46,173 bases of DNA from contig SLJX01000100.1 of NCBI GenBank assembly GCA_007134885.1, positions 1-46,173 of the forward strand. The letters are read 5' to 3'. A program made the translations under genes and the position numbers. Below the pieces are notes generated by a model. It was not told the origin of the DNA. It saw only the letters and a list, made by a program, of their open reading frames with translations, and made no database searches. The stretch comes from Halanaerobiaceae bacterium (lineage in GTDB: Bacteria; Bacillota; Halanaerobiia; Halanaerobiales; Halarsenatibacteraceae). This document shows, in pieces, positions 23,905 to 32,492 of this stretch. Each line of letters starts with the position of its first letter. Positions within the stretch are counted from its first letter, which is position 1.

Positions 23905-24927
23905 TTGAAAAGAGCCGCTGTAATTTTTTTGCTGGCGGTACTGGCAGCTGGGATATTTTTCAGAGTAGATTATCAACTGCGGCCCGGTCCAGCTTTAGTT
24001 GAAACTGAAGAAGAATTTTCTCAACCTGTCAGGGTTAGCAGGGGGAGTTCTCTCAGGCAAATAGCTGCCCAATTAGAGGAAAGAGGAATTATTAATTCCC
24101 GGCTTCTCTTTGAAATATATATTTTAATTAATGATTATCAGGGAAATTTACAGGCCGGTACTTACATTTTTTCTGAAAATGATGATATGATTCAAGTGGT
24201 TGATAAAATAAGAAGAGGTGATGCAGCTACTTTTAGAATCACCATACCTGAAGGCTTCACTCTGACTCAAATCACAGAAAGGCTGGCCAATCAGACTGAT
24301 TATGAAATTGAAGAGATCAGGGATTCTCTTGAGGATGAGCTGCTGGATAGAGGTTATCTGCCGGATGAAAGTCTGGTTGAATGGCGGCTGGAGGGTTTTC
24401 TTTTCCCGGATACCTATATTATTCCCTATGATTTTTCTCCTGAAGAAATTCTGGCTGTAATGCTCGACAGATTTGAAAGAGAATGGCTGGCTAAAATAGA
24501 GGAAAAGATTGAACAGCAGATTCCAGCCAATAATTTCGAAATTGCTGATTATGTAACCATAGCATCTCTGATTGAAAAGGAAGCAGATTTAGCAGCAGAA
24601 AAACCAAGAATTGCCGGTGTTATTTACAATAGAATAAACCAGAATATGCGGCTGCAGCTTGATGCTACAGTTCAGTATGTTCTTCCAGAAAGAGTCAACA
24701 GGGTTTTATACCGACATCTAGAGATTGACTCCAGCTATAACACCTATCTGGTGGAGGGGCTTCCGCCTGGACCAATTGCCAGTCCCGGGGGAGAATCTTT
24801 GGCTGCAGCACTGGAACCTGAAGAAAATGATTATTTGTACTATTTTGCTCTGCCTGATGGAAGTCATGTATTTACCAGAAGCTATCAGGAACATCTTGAT
24901 CAGCAGAGGGAAAAACTTAATCACTAA
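23905..24927 (+). CDS. mltG: Endolytic murein transglycosylase MltG
   Basis: Membrane-anchored lytic transglycosylase that cuts nascent glycan strands and so sets glycan length. An N-terminal signal anchor (KRAAVIFLLAVLAAGIFF) is followed by a LysM-like part (VSRGSSLRQIAAQLEERGII) and the YceG catalytic domain with LEGFLFPDTYII, the catalytic Glu in IASLIEKEA, AGVIYNRI, LQLDATVQY, and GLPPGPIASPG. The TTG at 23905 lies 7 nt from AGGAGGG (23891-23897) and is preferred; ATG 23899 is very close to the ribosome-binding site. A longer reading frame back to 23776 lacks a ribosome-binding site. About 340 aa. Confidence 0.94.
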   Translation: MKRAAVIFLLAVLAAGIFFRVDYQLRPGPALVETEEEFSQPVRVSRGSSLRQIAAQLEERGIINSRLLFEIYILINDYQGNLQAGTYIFSENDDMIQVVDKIRRGDAATFRITIPEGFTLTQITERLANQTDYEIEEIRDSLEDELLDRGYLPDESLVEWRLEGFLFPDTYIIPYDFSPEEILAVMLDRFEREWLAKIEEKIEQQIPANNFEIADYVTIASLIEKEADLAAEKPRIAGVIYNRINQNMRLQLDATVQYVLPERVNRVLYRHLEIDSSYNTYLVEGLPPGPIASPGGESLAAALEPEENDYLYYFALPDGSHVFTRSYQEHLDQQREKLNH

Positions 24928-24995
24928 CACTGGTAGAATTCAGGCAGAATTTAACTGAAAACTTAATCTAAACCGGACAATTTGGAGGTCATAGT

Positions 24996-26219
24996 ATGGA
25001 AATTCCTGAGCTGCTGGCACCTGCTGGAAATATGGCCAAGCTCAAAATTGCTCTTGACTATGGTGCAGATGCCGTTTACTGTGCAGGAAAGGAATTTGGC
25101 CTCAGGGCCAAAGCCGATAATTTTACCAGAAAAGAACTACAAAATGCGGTTGAATATGTTCATCAGCGCAATAAGAAAATATATTTAACTTTGAATATAA
25201 TACCCCATAACCAGGATCTGGAGAAAATCATGGAATTTTTAAATTTTCTTACTGAACTTAATCTAGATGGAGTAATAGTTTCCGATCCCGGTGTCTTATA
25301 TCTTTTGGAAGAAAATAAGATGAATTTGCCTATACATTTAAGCACCCAGGCTAACACTGTTAACTGGGCCAGTGTTAGATTCTGGGAAGAAAAAAGTGTG
25401 GAGAGAATAATTCTGGCAAGAGAATTAAGCCGGAACGAGATAGCAGAAATTAAATCCCGGACCGAGGCCGGTCTGGAGGTTTTTATTCACGGCTCGATGT
25501 GTATTTCCTATTCCGGCCGCTGTCTTTTGAGCAATTATCTAACCGGTAGAGATGCCAATCGAGGAAATTGTGCTCAGCCCTGCCGCTGGAAATACAGCCT
25601 GGTGGAAGAAAAAAGACCAGGACAGTATTTTCCCATCGATGATAATAACAGGGGATCCTATATAATGAATTCCAGAGATCTCAATTTACTTGAGGAAATA
25701 CCTGAGCTGGTTGAACTGGGGGTAGAATCACTGAAGATTGAGGGCCGGATGAAAAGCATTCATTATGTTGCTACTGTTACCGGGATATACCGGCAGGCTC
25801 TCAATGAATATTCCGGTGATCCGGATAGTTTTACTGTAAAGCAGGAATGGAAGGATGAACTTGACAAAGTAAGCCATCGTCCCTATACTAAAGGATTTTT
25901 CCATGGGAATCCCAAACAGCAGGGTCAGAATTATGCTGATTCATCCTACATCAGGAACTATAAATATCTGGGGCAGGTCAAAGGTTTTTTACCCGATCCT
26001 GGGCTGGCAATAGTCAGGATAAAAAATAAGATCTGTCAGGGAGACAAAGTGGAATTTTTTGGACCGGGAGGAGACACCTTCAAACAGAGAATCGATGTAA
26101 TTATAAATGCTGATGGTGAAGAAGTGGAAGAAGCTCCCCATCCAGAGAGTACAGTAAAAGTTGGGGTAGAAAGGCCTATTAGTGAAAATTACATTATCCG
26201 CCGCTGTACAAACTGCTAA
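24996..26219 (+). CDS. U32 family peptidase / tRNA hydroxylation protein (TrhP-like)
   Basis: Peptidase U32 family. Several members (TrhP, RlhA) turn out to be prephenate-dependent RNA hydroxylation factors; TrhP makes 5-hydroxyuridine at tRNA position 34. The sequence starts with PELLAPAGNMAKLKIALDYGADAVYC and carries the U32 signature EVFIHGSMCISYSGRCLLS with a conserved Cys set continuing in GNCAQPCRW. IEGRMKSIHYVATVTGIYRQAL is typical of the larger (YrrO/TrhP) subgroup. 407 aa with a C-terminal beta domain. GGAGG precedes the ATG. It follows mltG at close range, as in the Bacillus yrrL-yrrO region. Confidence 0.92.
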   Translation: MEIPELLAPAGNMAKLKIALDYGADAVYCAGKEFGLRAKADNFTRKELQNAVEYVHQRNKKIYLTLNIIPHNQDLEKIMEFLNFLTELNLDGVIVSDPGVLYLLEENKMNLPIHLSTQANTVNWASVRFWEEKSVERIILARELSRNEIAEIKSRTEAGLEVFIHGSMCISYSGRCLLSNYLTGRDANRGNCAQPCRWKYSLVEEKRPGQYFPIDDNNRGSYIMNSRDLNLLEEIPELVELGVESLKIEGRMKSIHYVATVTGIYRQALNEYSGDPDSFTVKQEWKDELDKVSHRPYTKGFFHGNPKQQGQNYADSSYIRNYKYLGQVKGFLPDPGLAIVRIKNKICQGDKVEFFGPGGDTFKQRIDVIINADGEEVEEAPHPESTVKVGVERPISENYIIRRCTNC

Positions 26220-26234
26220 TAAGGGATTATTATA

Positions 26235-26489
26235 ATGAAACAGAGGAACTCAAATCATTCAGATACCTTGAAAATAAAGGCTGTTATTCCTCCCGAAGAA
26301 GTGGTGTTTGTAGACATGGTTTTTAAGTCCTATGAAGGAATAGCTATGCTGACCCTACATGAGGCTGAACAGGGATTAATAATCCTCGATGTGACTGAAG
26401 GAACTCGATCTCAGGTTCTTGAAATTTTAGATGATTTTAATAAAGAGTTTCCCGTAGAAATAATTTATGACGAAGGATTGGAGAATTAA
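26235..26489 (+). CDS. DUF4911 domain protein
   Basis: An 84-aa protein of unknown function that follows the U32 gene by 15 nt and is likely co-transcribed. It contains VIPPEEVVFVDMVFKSYEGIAMLTLHE and LIILDVTEGTRSQVLEILDDF, resembling the small DUF4911 proteins seen after U32 genes in clostridia. No membrane segment or catalytic motif is visible. It may assist the U32 protein, but that is only inferred from position. Confidence 0.75.
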   Translation: MKQRNSNHSDTLKIKAVIPPEEVVFVDMVFKSYEGIAMLTLHEAEQGLIILDVTEGTRSQVLEILDDFNKEFPVEIIYDEGLEN

Positions 26490-26547
26490 AATTGAGACAG
26501 CTATATCCAGGAAATAAAAGCTTCAGGCTTAAAGGAGTGTGATTCAT

Positions 26548-27237
26548 TTGCTCAGAAACAAATTCATTATTCTAATGTTCTTGCTGTTTTTAATTATTAC
26601 TGTTACAGTTGATGATCTCAGGGCTGAACAGAGGGATCTGGTGCTGGGACAGCGCATTCTGGAACAGGGAAGCCGGGGAGGAGATGTCGCTATTCTCCAG
26701 CGAAAGCTGGCAGAAAAGGGTTTTTATGATGATAGGATAGACGGTTTATATGGACCCAAGACCAGGTCAGCGGTCGAGGCTTTCCAGTCCGAAAATGAAC
26801 TTGAAATTACAGGCAGGGCTTGTGAGAATACCCTGCATAAATTTTCTCAGGATGAGAAAATAATCAGTGTTTTGGAAGTTTCCCGGGAGGAAATCCTTTT
26901 GCTGGCCCGGGTAATTAATGCAGAAGCCCGGGGTGAATCCTTTGAGGGAATGGTAGCAGTAGGGTCGGTAATTCGCAACCGGGTTGAAGATGACAGATTT
27001 CCCGATACTCTCAGAGAGGTTATAATTGAAGAGGGTCAATTTTGTTCTCTCATAGACGGCCAGGCTGATCTCTACCCCAATAACGAAGCTAAAAAAGCCG
27101 CCCGGGCAGCCCTGCTGGGTTTTGATCCCACTCATAGATCCCTGTACTTTTATAATCCCCAGATTGCCACCAATCTTGCCTGGATATCAAATCGTCGGGT
27201 TGTGAAAAGAATTGGAAGCCATGTTTTTGCTCAATAA
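26548..27237 (+). CDS. SleB-like cell wall hydrolase with PG-binding domain
   Basis: Secreted peptidoglycan hydrolase. A signal peptide (LRNKFIILMFLLFLIITVTV) is followed by a peptidoglycan-binding domain (GSRGGDVAILQRKLAEKGFY, YGPKTRSAVEAFQ) and a hydrolase_2/SleB catalytic domain (LLARVINAEARGESFEGMVAVGSVIRNRV with the likely catalytic Glu in NAEARGE, and GQFCSLIDG). In Bacillus, SleB degrades spore cortex; related proteins also act in vegetative wall turnover. The TTG at 26548 lies 10 nt from AAGGAG (26532-26537); the GTG at 26539 is nearly on it. 229 aa. A strong hairpin follows. Confidence 0.9.
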   Translation: MLRNKFIILMFLLFLIITVTVDDLRAEQRDLVLGQRILEQGSRGGDVAILQRKLAEKGFYDDRIDGLYGPKTRSAVEAFQSENELEITGRACENTLHKFSQDEKIISVLEVSREEILLLARVINAEARGESFEGMVAVGSVIRNRVEDDRFPDTLREVIIEEGQFCSLIDGQADLYPNNEAKKAARAALLGFDPTHRSLYFYNPQIATNLAWISNRRVVKRIGSHVFAQ

Positions 27238-27245
27238 AAAAATAG

Positions 27246-27280
27246 TTAAAGAGCAGCATCACCCTGATGCTGCTCTTTAA
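27246..27280 (-). terminator. Perfect 16-bp hairpin between convergent genes
   Basis: TTAAAGAGCAGCATCA (27246-27261) pairs perfectly with its complement at 27265-27280 across a CCC loop. On the minus strand it is followed by CTATTTTTTTATT, a good terminator for the AbrB gene. On the plus strand the tail is only moderately T-rich but may also stop the hydrolase transcript. Confidence 0.85.
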
Positions 27281-27328
27281 TATAATGTTTAAAAATCTTA
27301 ATTCTAAACTTAATTCTAAATTTTTATC

Positions 27329-27574
27329 TTATAACTCCTCTTTCATTTTATCAATGCATTCTCCACAGATGATTCTTCCTTTAAAGTCAGAGGTATTTTT
27401 GGCGCTTCCGCAGAATATACAGGCTGGTTCGTATTTTTGCAGAATAATCTTGTCATTATCTACAAAAATTTCCATAGGATCTTTCTTATCAATATTCATG
27501 GTTTTTCTGAGTTCGATGGGAATAACCATGCGGCCAAGATCATCAATTTTTCTAACTATTCCAGTTGATTTCAT
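27329..27574 (-). CDS. AbrB family transition-state regulator with C-terminal Cys pairs
   Basis: DNA-binding swapped-hairpin regulator. The N-terminal domain MKSTGIVRKIDDLGRMVIPI is very close to Bacillus AbrB/SpoVT. The C-terminal half differs from B. subtilis AbrB: CIFCGSAKNTSDFKGRIICGEC holds two CxxC pairs and looks like a small zinc ribbon, a form common in clostridial AbrB proteins. ATG at 27574 is chosen because AGGGGGA lies 5 nt before it; an upstream in-frame ATG (27595) lacks a ribosome-binding site. 81 aa. It is monocistronic with its own promoter. Confidence 0.93.
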   Translation of the reverse strand: MKSTGIVRKIDDLGRMVIPIELRKTMNIDKKDPMEIFVDNDKIILQKYEPACIFCGSAKNTSDFKGRIICGECIDKMKEEL

Positions 27575-27620
27575 TTTTATCCCCCTGATTTGCATATTTC
27601 GACATTTTAACCTTATTTAT

Positions 27621-27649
27621 ATTATACATATTTTTCATATATAAGTCAA
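27621..27649 (-). promoter_or_regulatory. Promoter of AbrB family gene
   Basis: On the minus strand TTGACT (27649-27644) and TATAAT (27626-27621) are separated by 17 nt, 47 nt upstream of the chosen start. Near-consensus. Confidence 0.85.
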
Positions 27650-27795
27650 TAAGAAAGTTACTGGATACTCTGATTAATATAAACTTTTTTTTAAAAAAAA
27701 TTACTTTGCAGACAGGAAGTTCAATTTTTGTCCAAGAGAAAAGAAAATTTTAAGACCTGAATCTTTTTAATTTATAATGTGAAGGAGTTGATTTT

Positions 27796-28266
27796 ATGCC
27801 GGGTTTGATGAATAAATATGAACGGATCTTATCAGAAAATAATTATAAACTAACCTCTCAAAGACGGGATATATTAAAAGTCCTGATTGAAAATAGAGAA
27901 AAGCATTTTTCAGCAGACCGGCTGTATCAGGAGGTACAGGACATTAACTCCGACATTGGTCTGGCTACAATTTATCGAAATCTGGAAATTTTCTGTGAAC
28001 TGGGTATAGTTCACATGCTGGAATTCGAAAGCAAGTTTAAACATTATGAACTGGTGGATTTTGAAGCAGAACACCATCACCATTTAATCTGCCTGAACTG
28101 TGATAAAATTCTAGAATTTAGCGATGAGGACCTGGAAGAATTTGAGAGAAGGCTGGAGAAGGAATATTCCTTTACCACTGTTGATCATCATCTGAAATTT
28201 TATGGTTACTGTAATGAATGTAAAACTGATAGTCCGGTGGGAGATGATAAAAATGGCTCAAAATAG
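27796..28266 (+). CDS. Fur family transcriptional regulator
   Basis: Metal- or peroxide-sensing repressor of the Fur/PerR family. The winged helix (YKLTSQRRDILKVLIEN, DIGLATIYRNLEIFCELGIV) is followed by a dimerisation domain with the metal-site histidines EHHHH and structural zinc pairs CLNC and CNEC. Whether it acts as Fur or PerR cannot be settled from sequence. 156 aa. GAAGGAG precedes the ATG. It overlaps the next gene (Crp family) by 14 nt, so the two regulators are co-expressed. Confidence 0.94.
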   Translation: MPGLMNKYERILSENNYKLTSQRRDILKVLIENREKHFSADRLYQEVQDINSDIGLATIYRNLEIFCELGIVHMLEFESKFKHYELVDFEAEHHHHLICLNCDKILEFSDEDLEEFERRLEKEYSFTTVDHHLKFYGYCNECKTDSPVGDDKNGSK

Positions 28267-28957
28267 CAGCGAACCTACCAAAAAATGCCTGAGAGAACTT
28301 GCTGTTTTCGCACTGCTGGATGATAAAGAAATTGAATTGGTCTGTCAGCAGGGTTATGTCAAGAACTATCGTTCAGGTGAAATTATTTTCTTTGAAGATG
28401 ACAGTGATAAAAATCTTTATCTTCTGATTCAGGGCCAGGTTAAATTAACCATGCTTTCCAGTGAAGGCAAGGAGAAAGTTATGACTATTCTCCAGGCCGG
28501 AGATATTTTTGGCGAGATTTCTTTGTTTGATAACAACCCCCACCCCGTGACAGCTGAAGTTATTGAGGAAGCCCGGTTGATGATATTAAATTGGGATAAG
28601 CTTGAAAAAATAATCATGAAACAGCCCCGGATGGCTCTTAAAATAATAGAAGCACTTTCCAAGAAAACCAGACTGCTGGCCAGCCAGGTGAGAGATCTGG
28701 TTTTTCATGATGCTACCGGAAGGCTTGTTAATCTGCTGCAGAGATTTGCCAGAGATTTTGGCCGGTCCGGAGACGAAGGAAAGGTGATTGATTTAATTTT
28801 AACTCATCAGGAGATTGCTAATCTGCTGGGAGTATCCCGGGTTACAGTTACCAAGACTTTAAATAGTTTGATTGATAAGGGCTTAATAAAGATGAAAGAC
28901 CGTAAAATTATGATTTTAGATGAAGACAAGCTGTTCCGGTTAATTGAGGATAGATAA
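28253..28957 (+). CDS. Crp/Fnr family transcriptional regulator
   Basis: A cyclic-nucleotide-binding-fold effector domain (about 15-130) is followed by a Crp-type helix-turn-helix (LTHQEIANLLGVSRVTVTKTLNSLIDKGLI). The phosphate-binding cassette reads GEISLFDNNPHPVTAEV: the Arg-Ser of cAMP-binding CRP is missing, so cAMP binding is unlikely. It lacks the Fe-S Cys cluster of FNR. The effector is unknown. ATG 28253 lies 9 nt after GGGAG (28239-28243), giving 234 aa; earlier in-frame ATGs overlap the ribosome-binding site or lie inside fur without one. Confidence 0.92.
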   Translation: MAQNSSEPTKKCLRELAVFALLDDKEIELVCQQGYVKNYRSGEIIFFEDDSDKNLYLLIQGQVKLTMLSSEGKEKVMTILQAGDIFGEISLFDNNPHPVTAEVIEEARLMILNWDKLEKIIMKQPRMALKIIEALSKKTRLLASQVRDLVFHDATGRLVNLLQRFARDFGRSGDEGKVIDLILTHQEIANLLGVSRVTVTKTLNSLIDKGLIKMKDRKIMILDEDKLFRLIEDR

Positions 28958-29011
28958 ACCCGCTGATGATGGCAATAAAATCCGGGAAAATTTGGTCAGG
29001 CAGGTGATAAA

Positions 29012-29929
29012 ATGAGGAGTTCAGAAAGCAGTAAAGAAAGCCTGGAGAAAAAATATGATAATTTCCGGGAATTAATGCTGAACCCCCGGGCACTTCTGGG
29101 ATTATTTGGCCGCAGCACCGATAAAAGCCTGTCACCCATTATTCATAATGGTGTTTACCAGAAAAGGGGCTGGCCGGCTGTATATCTGGCTTTTTCTCTG
29201 GAACCCGAGGAACTTAAAGCTGCCCTGCGGGGTATCAGGACTTTAAAATTTGTGGGTATAAACGTGACCAATCCCTATAAGCAGGATGTAATCCCTCTGC
29301 TGGATGAACTTGATCAAGCAGCCAGCAGAATTGGTGCGGTTAATACCATTCAGCTGAGCCGTGAGAAGTTGATTGGTTATAATACCGATTATCTGGCAGT
29401 GAAGGAACTGCTGGCTGACTGGCAGAAATCAGTCCCTCACCCGATAAGGTCTAGCCTGGTGCTGGGAGCTGGCGGGGCAGCCCGGGCGGTCACTCTGGCC
29501 TGTCTGGAATCAGGTATGAAAAAGCTTTACCTCAGCAATAGAACCCGGCAGAAGGCTGTTAAACTAAAGGATGATTTTAACAAGTATGCTGAATGTCAGC
29601 TGATGATAACAGAATGGGAAATTCAGGAACAGGCAGAAACTGTCAGAGAGGTAGACCTGGTAGTGGACGCTACTACTCTGGGCTGGCAGGGAAAACTCTT
29701 CCCCGGAGCAGAAAAGGGATTACAGGGTAATACAGCAGTTTTTGACCTGAGCTATGGGAAGCCTGTTTCCCGGCTGCTGAAACTGGCCAGCAAAAGGGGC
29801 TGTTTTTCAGAAGATGGTTCCCGCATGCTTTTATTTCAGGCCCGGGAAGCTGATAAAATCTGGTTTGCTGATCGAGATGATGCCGATTCCGATCAATATT
29901 TTACTCCGGATTTGCTGCCTCAATTATAA
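29012..29929 (+). CDS. aroE: Shikimate dehydrogenase
   Basis: NADP-dependent reduction of 3-dehydroshikimate to shikimate. Substrate-site motifs are GRSTDKSLSPIIHN and NVTNPYKQD with catalytic Lys90, then GAVNTI and NTDYLAV. The Rossmann part has GAGGAARAV and SNRT, followed by DATTLGWQG, DLSYGK and RMLLFQA. At 305 aa it has about 27 extra residues at the N-terminus. An internal ATG at 29075 would give the usual length, but the AGGTGAT before 29012 is the better ribosome-binding site. aroK and aroQ lie 9 kb downstream, beyond the pilus operon. Confidence 0.94.
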   Translation: MRSSESSKESLEKKYDNFRELMLNPRALLGLFGRSTDKSLSPIIHNGVYQKRGWPAVYLAFSLEPEELKAALRGIRTLKFVGINVTNPYKQDVIPLLDELDQAASRIGAVNTIQLSREKLIGYNTDYLAVKELLADWQKSVPHPIRSSLVLGAGGAARAVTLACLESGMKKLYLSNRTRQKAVKLKDDFNKYAECQLMITEWEIQEQAETVREVDLVVDATTLGWQGKLFPGAEKGLQGNTAVFDLSYGKPVSRLLKLASKRGCFSEDGSRMLLFQAREADKIWFADRDDADSDQYFTPDLLPQL

Positions 29930-30249
29930 GAGAAGAAGGTTCTGATGGTTAGGGCTGATTATTATAATCCGGGATTTTCATTATTAGCCAAAGATATTAA
30001 CCAATAGTACATTGAAATATAATTTAATATATAAAAAGTTAAGAAAAACTAAACTTCCAGAAAAAAATTTATAAACTTTTTTGGATATTTATTTTTTAAG
30101 ATATCTTTACTGCCGGTCTTTATCGGCAGTTTTTTTATTTTAGCTCAGAAGTTTTTCAAGAAATAATAAAAAATAACCATTATTTTGCAGGAAAATTTTA
30201 ACATAAGGAGAATTAGTAAATTATTCCATAAAAGAAAGAGGGAGGAAAG
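29930..30249. other. Spacer between aroE and pilus operon
   Basis: AT-rich, with the terminator at 30109-30137. A TTGCAG (30185-30190), 17 nt, GAGAAT (30208-30213) pair is a weak promoter candidate for the pilus operon. A 20-codon ORF at 29945-30007 is not considered a gene. Confidence 0.5.
30109..30137 (+). terminator. Terminator upstream of pilus operon
   Basis: ACTGCCG (30109-30115) pairs with CGGCAGT (30124-30130) and is followed by a T-run. It isolates the pilus operon from aroE. Confidence 0.85.
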
Positions 30250-31431
30250 GTGACCAGAGATAATTACCAGCTCCGTCCCGAGCTGTTCATTGGTGAGTCC
30301 CGGTTTCAAGGCCCCTTTAAAGAGCCTTTAGCTGAGAGCTCCAGATTTGAAAATGCAGGAAATCAGGGAATCAGCAACTATCTTACCAGCCTACTGAGGG
30401 AAGCCGGGGAACTTAAGGCCAGTGATATACATCTGGAGATTCAGAGAAAAAGAGGCAGAATTAGATTTAGAATTGACGGGGTAATGCAGGATAGATACAG
30501 ATATCCAGTTGATTTAGTCAGGGGTATAATTTCGCGGATAAAAATCCTGGCCGAACTGGATATAACAAGTACCAGAAAATTACAGGAAGGCTCTCTGACC
30601 AATGAGGTAAATTCCTCGGAAGATATTAGAGTATCAATAATTCCCACAATCTATGGGGAGAAGGCTGTTTTAAGAATATTGAGCTCAAATAGTAAACTCT
30701 TTAAACTGGAAGAGCTGGGACTTACCGATAACTGCCTGGAGCTTGCTCGAAAAATTTTTTCTGCAAGTCAGGGATTGATTCTGCTAAGTGGACCGACGGG
30801 CAGCGGGAAAACCACTACCCTTTTTGCAGCGCTGGAGGAACTTAACTCAGAGCTGCTGAACATTGTTACCCTTGAAGATCCGGTGGAAATCAGACTGGGG
30901 GGAGTCAATCAGATTCAGGTTAACACTGCTGCCGGAGAAAAATTTGACTCTTATTTAAGAGCTGTCCTGCGTCAGGATCCTGATATCATTATGGTTGGTG
31001 AACTCAGAGATTATGAAACCGCCAGTATGGCAGTCAGGGCAGCTCTGACCGGCCATCTGGTTTTAAGCACCCTGCATACTACCAGTGCTGCAGGAGCAGT
31101 TACCAGATTAATTGAGATGGGACTGCCCGCTTTTTTGATTGCTGATACCCTTCGGGGAGTGATAGGTCAAAGGCTGATTCGCTGTTATTGCAGTTTATGT
31201 TCTGGCAGGGGCTGTAGCTGCTGCAATAATACCGGTTTTCTGGGAAGGACGGGAATTCAGGAAGTACTGAAAATAGGACCCGAACTTATTAATCTAATCC
31301 AGAAAGAATCAAACTGCCGGACTATCGAGGAAAAAGCAGTGGAACAGGGTTTTATCAGACTGGAAGAGGATGGCCTGAAAAAAGCAAAAGAAGGAATGAC
31401 CTCAACTGCTGAAATAAGGAGGGTTCTTTAA
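30250..31431 (+). CDS. PilB/GspE family assembly ATPase (short form)
   Basis: Cytoplasmic hexameric ATPase that drives pilus or pseudopilus polymerisation. Walker A GPTGSGKTT (181-189), Asp box TLEDPVE, Walker B region IIMVGELRD and His box GHLVLSTLHT are intact. A Cys cluster (CYCSLCSGRGCSCC) near the C-terminus matches the zinc motif of PilB/GspE. At 393 aa it is about 150-170 residues shorter than usual and lacks the N-terminal MshEN/GspE_N domain. GTG start after GGAGG. First gene of the operon; the next gene overlaps by 1 nt. Confidence 0.94.
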   Translation: MTRDNYQLRPELFIGESRFQGPFKEPLAESSRFENAGNQGISNYLTSLLREAGELKASDIHLEIQRKRGRIRFRIDGVMQDRYRYPVDLVRGIISRIKILAELDITSTRKLQEGSLTNEVNSSEDIRVSIIPTIYGEKAVLRILSSNSKLFKLEELGLTDNCLELARKIFSASQGLILLSGPTGSGKTTTLFAALEELNSELLNIVTLEDPVEIRLGGVNQIQVNTAAGEKFDSYLRAVLRQDPDIIMVGELRDYETASMAVRAALTGHLVLSTLHTTSAAGAVTRLIEMGLPAFLIADTLRGVIGQRLIRCYCSLCSGRGCSCCNNTGFLGRTGIQEVLKIGPELINLIQKESNCRTIEEKAVEQGFIRLEEDGLKKAKEGMTSTAEIRRVL

Positions 31432-32471
31432 TGAAAAAAATTGCCCGGGCCGGCCAACTGGCCAGGCAGTGGTTGATGTATCTGGAAGGAGGTTTTACTC
31501 TGCAGCAGGCAGCCAAATTTACCAGTAGCGAAGACTGGGATAATAACTTTTCTATTAAACTAAACCTATTTACCAGAGATCTGGAAATGGGTTATAATCC
31601 TGAGACAGCGGCAGCTCATTTTAGAGGGGTGCTGCCTAAATTTTTCCTCGATCTTTTTCTTCTGGGATCAGACCGGGGAAACCTGTCTGAAGTTCTAGGA
31701 GAACTGGTAGAGTACTATGAATACCAGGAAGAGTTCATCGAAAGCCTGAAAAGCAAGCTTTATTATCCCTGTATCAGCCTGGTAGCCTTTTTAGGGCTCT
31801 TTCTGGTAATTGTTTTTTTTGTTCTTCCAGTTATGGCAGGACTCTACCGGGATTTATCCCTGGAGCTGCCCGGTACTGTCAGTCTAATTATATCAACCTC
31901 CCAGCATCCTCTGACCGGCAGGCTGATGATTATGATGCCTTTCCTGCTGCCGCCGATCTTATATTTTAGCAGTAAATATTTTGTAAAAGATACTCGCCGG
32001 ACCCTGTTTATCTTAAACATTCCTGTTTTGGGACGATTTTATTCTTATTATTATACAGCTCTTTTCTTTCAAGGACTTTCTCTAAGCTTAAAATCCGGCA
32101 GGGAAATCTGCAGCTCTCTCGAAGCGGCAGCTTCTCTGACCGGAAGCCGGTACTTTAAATTACGAATCGAAGAAGTTATCAGAATGATTGAAGGAGGTGA
32201 AAAGCTGACGATTTCACTGGAGAAATGGCTTCCTCTGCATGAAGGCTGCTGGCAGATATTGAGGAGTGGAGAAAATACCGGCAGAATGATTCAGGCGGTA
32301 GATTTTGCCGGCAGATACTATCAGAAGAGAAGCCGCCGGTTAATGGAAAAAGGGCTGTCCCGGCTTGAGCCTCTGACTGTATTAATACTTTCAGGTGCTG
32401 TGGGAATAACAGCTCTTCTTCTGTTAAATCCAATCTGGAAAATGTTTCAGGACATGAGCTTTTTGTTTTAG
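31431..32471 (+). CDS. PilC/GspF family inner-membrane platform protein
   Basis: Polytopic platform protein of type IV pilus/type II secretion systems. It has two GspF domains: first about 60-150 (GYNPETAAAHF, LFLLGSDRGNLSEVLGELVEYYE), second about 205-310 (FFQGLSLSLKSGREI, LRSGENTGRMIQAVDFAGRYY). Transmembrane helices are at about 115-138, 165-180 and 318-336. At 346 aa it is somewhat short (usual near 400) in its N-terminal region. Starts on the last base of the PilB stop (TAATG). Confidence 0.93.
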   Translation: MKKIARAGQLARQWLMYLEGGFTLQQAAKFTSSEDWDNNFSIKLNLFTRDLEMGYNPETAAAHFRGVLPKFFLDLFLLGSDRGNLSEVLGELVEYYEYQEEFIESLKSKLYYPCISLVAFLGLFLVIVFFVLPVMAGLYRDLSLELPGTVSLIISTSQHPLTGRLMIMMPFLLPPILYFSSKYFVKDTRRTLFILNIPVLGRFYSYYYTALFFQGLSLSLKSGREICSSLEAAASLTGSRYFKLRIEEVIRMIEGGEKLTISLEKWLPLHEGCWQILRSGENTGRMIQAVDFAGRYYQKRSRRLMEKGLSRLEPLTVLILSGAVGITALLLLNPIWKMFQDMSFLF

Positions 32472-32492
32472 ACTTTAACAGGAGGGATAATT

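Noticed and set aside
27267-27644. Hydrophobic plus-strand ORF across the AbrB gene
   Set aside because: Antisense to a clear AbrB gene that has its own promoter and ribosome-binding site.
29945-30007. 20-codon ORF after aroE with an AGAAGG upstream
   Set aside because: Too short, no recognisable motif, and it lies in an AT-rich spacer; probably chance.
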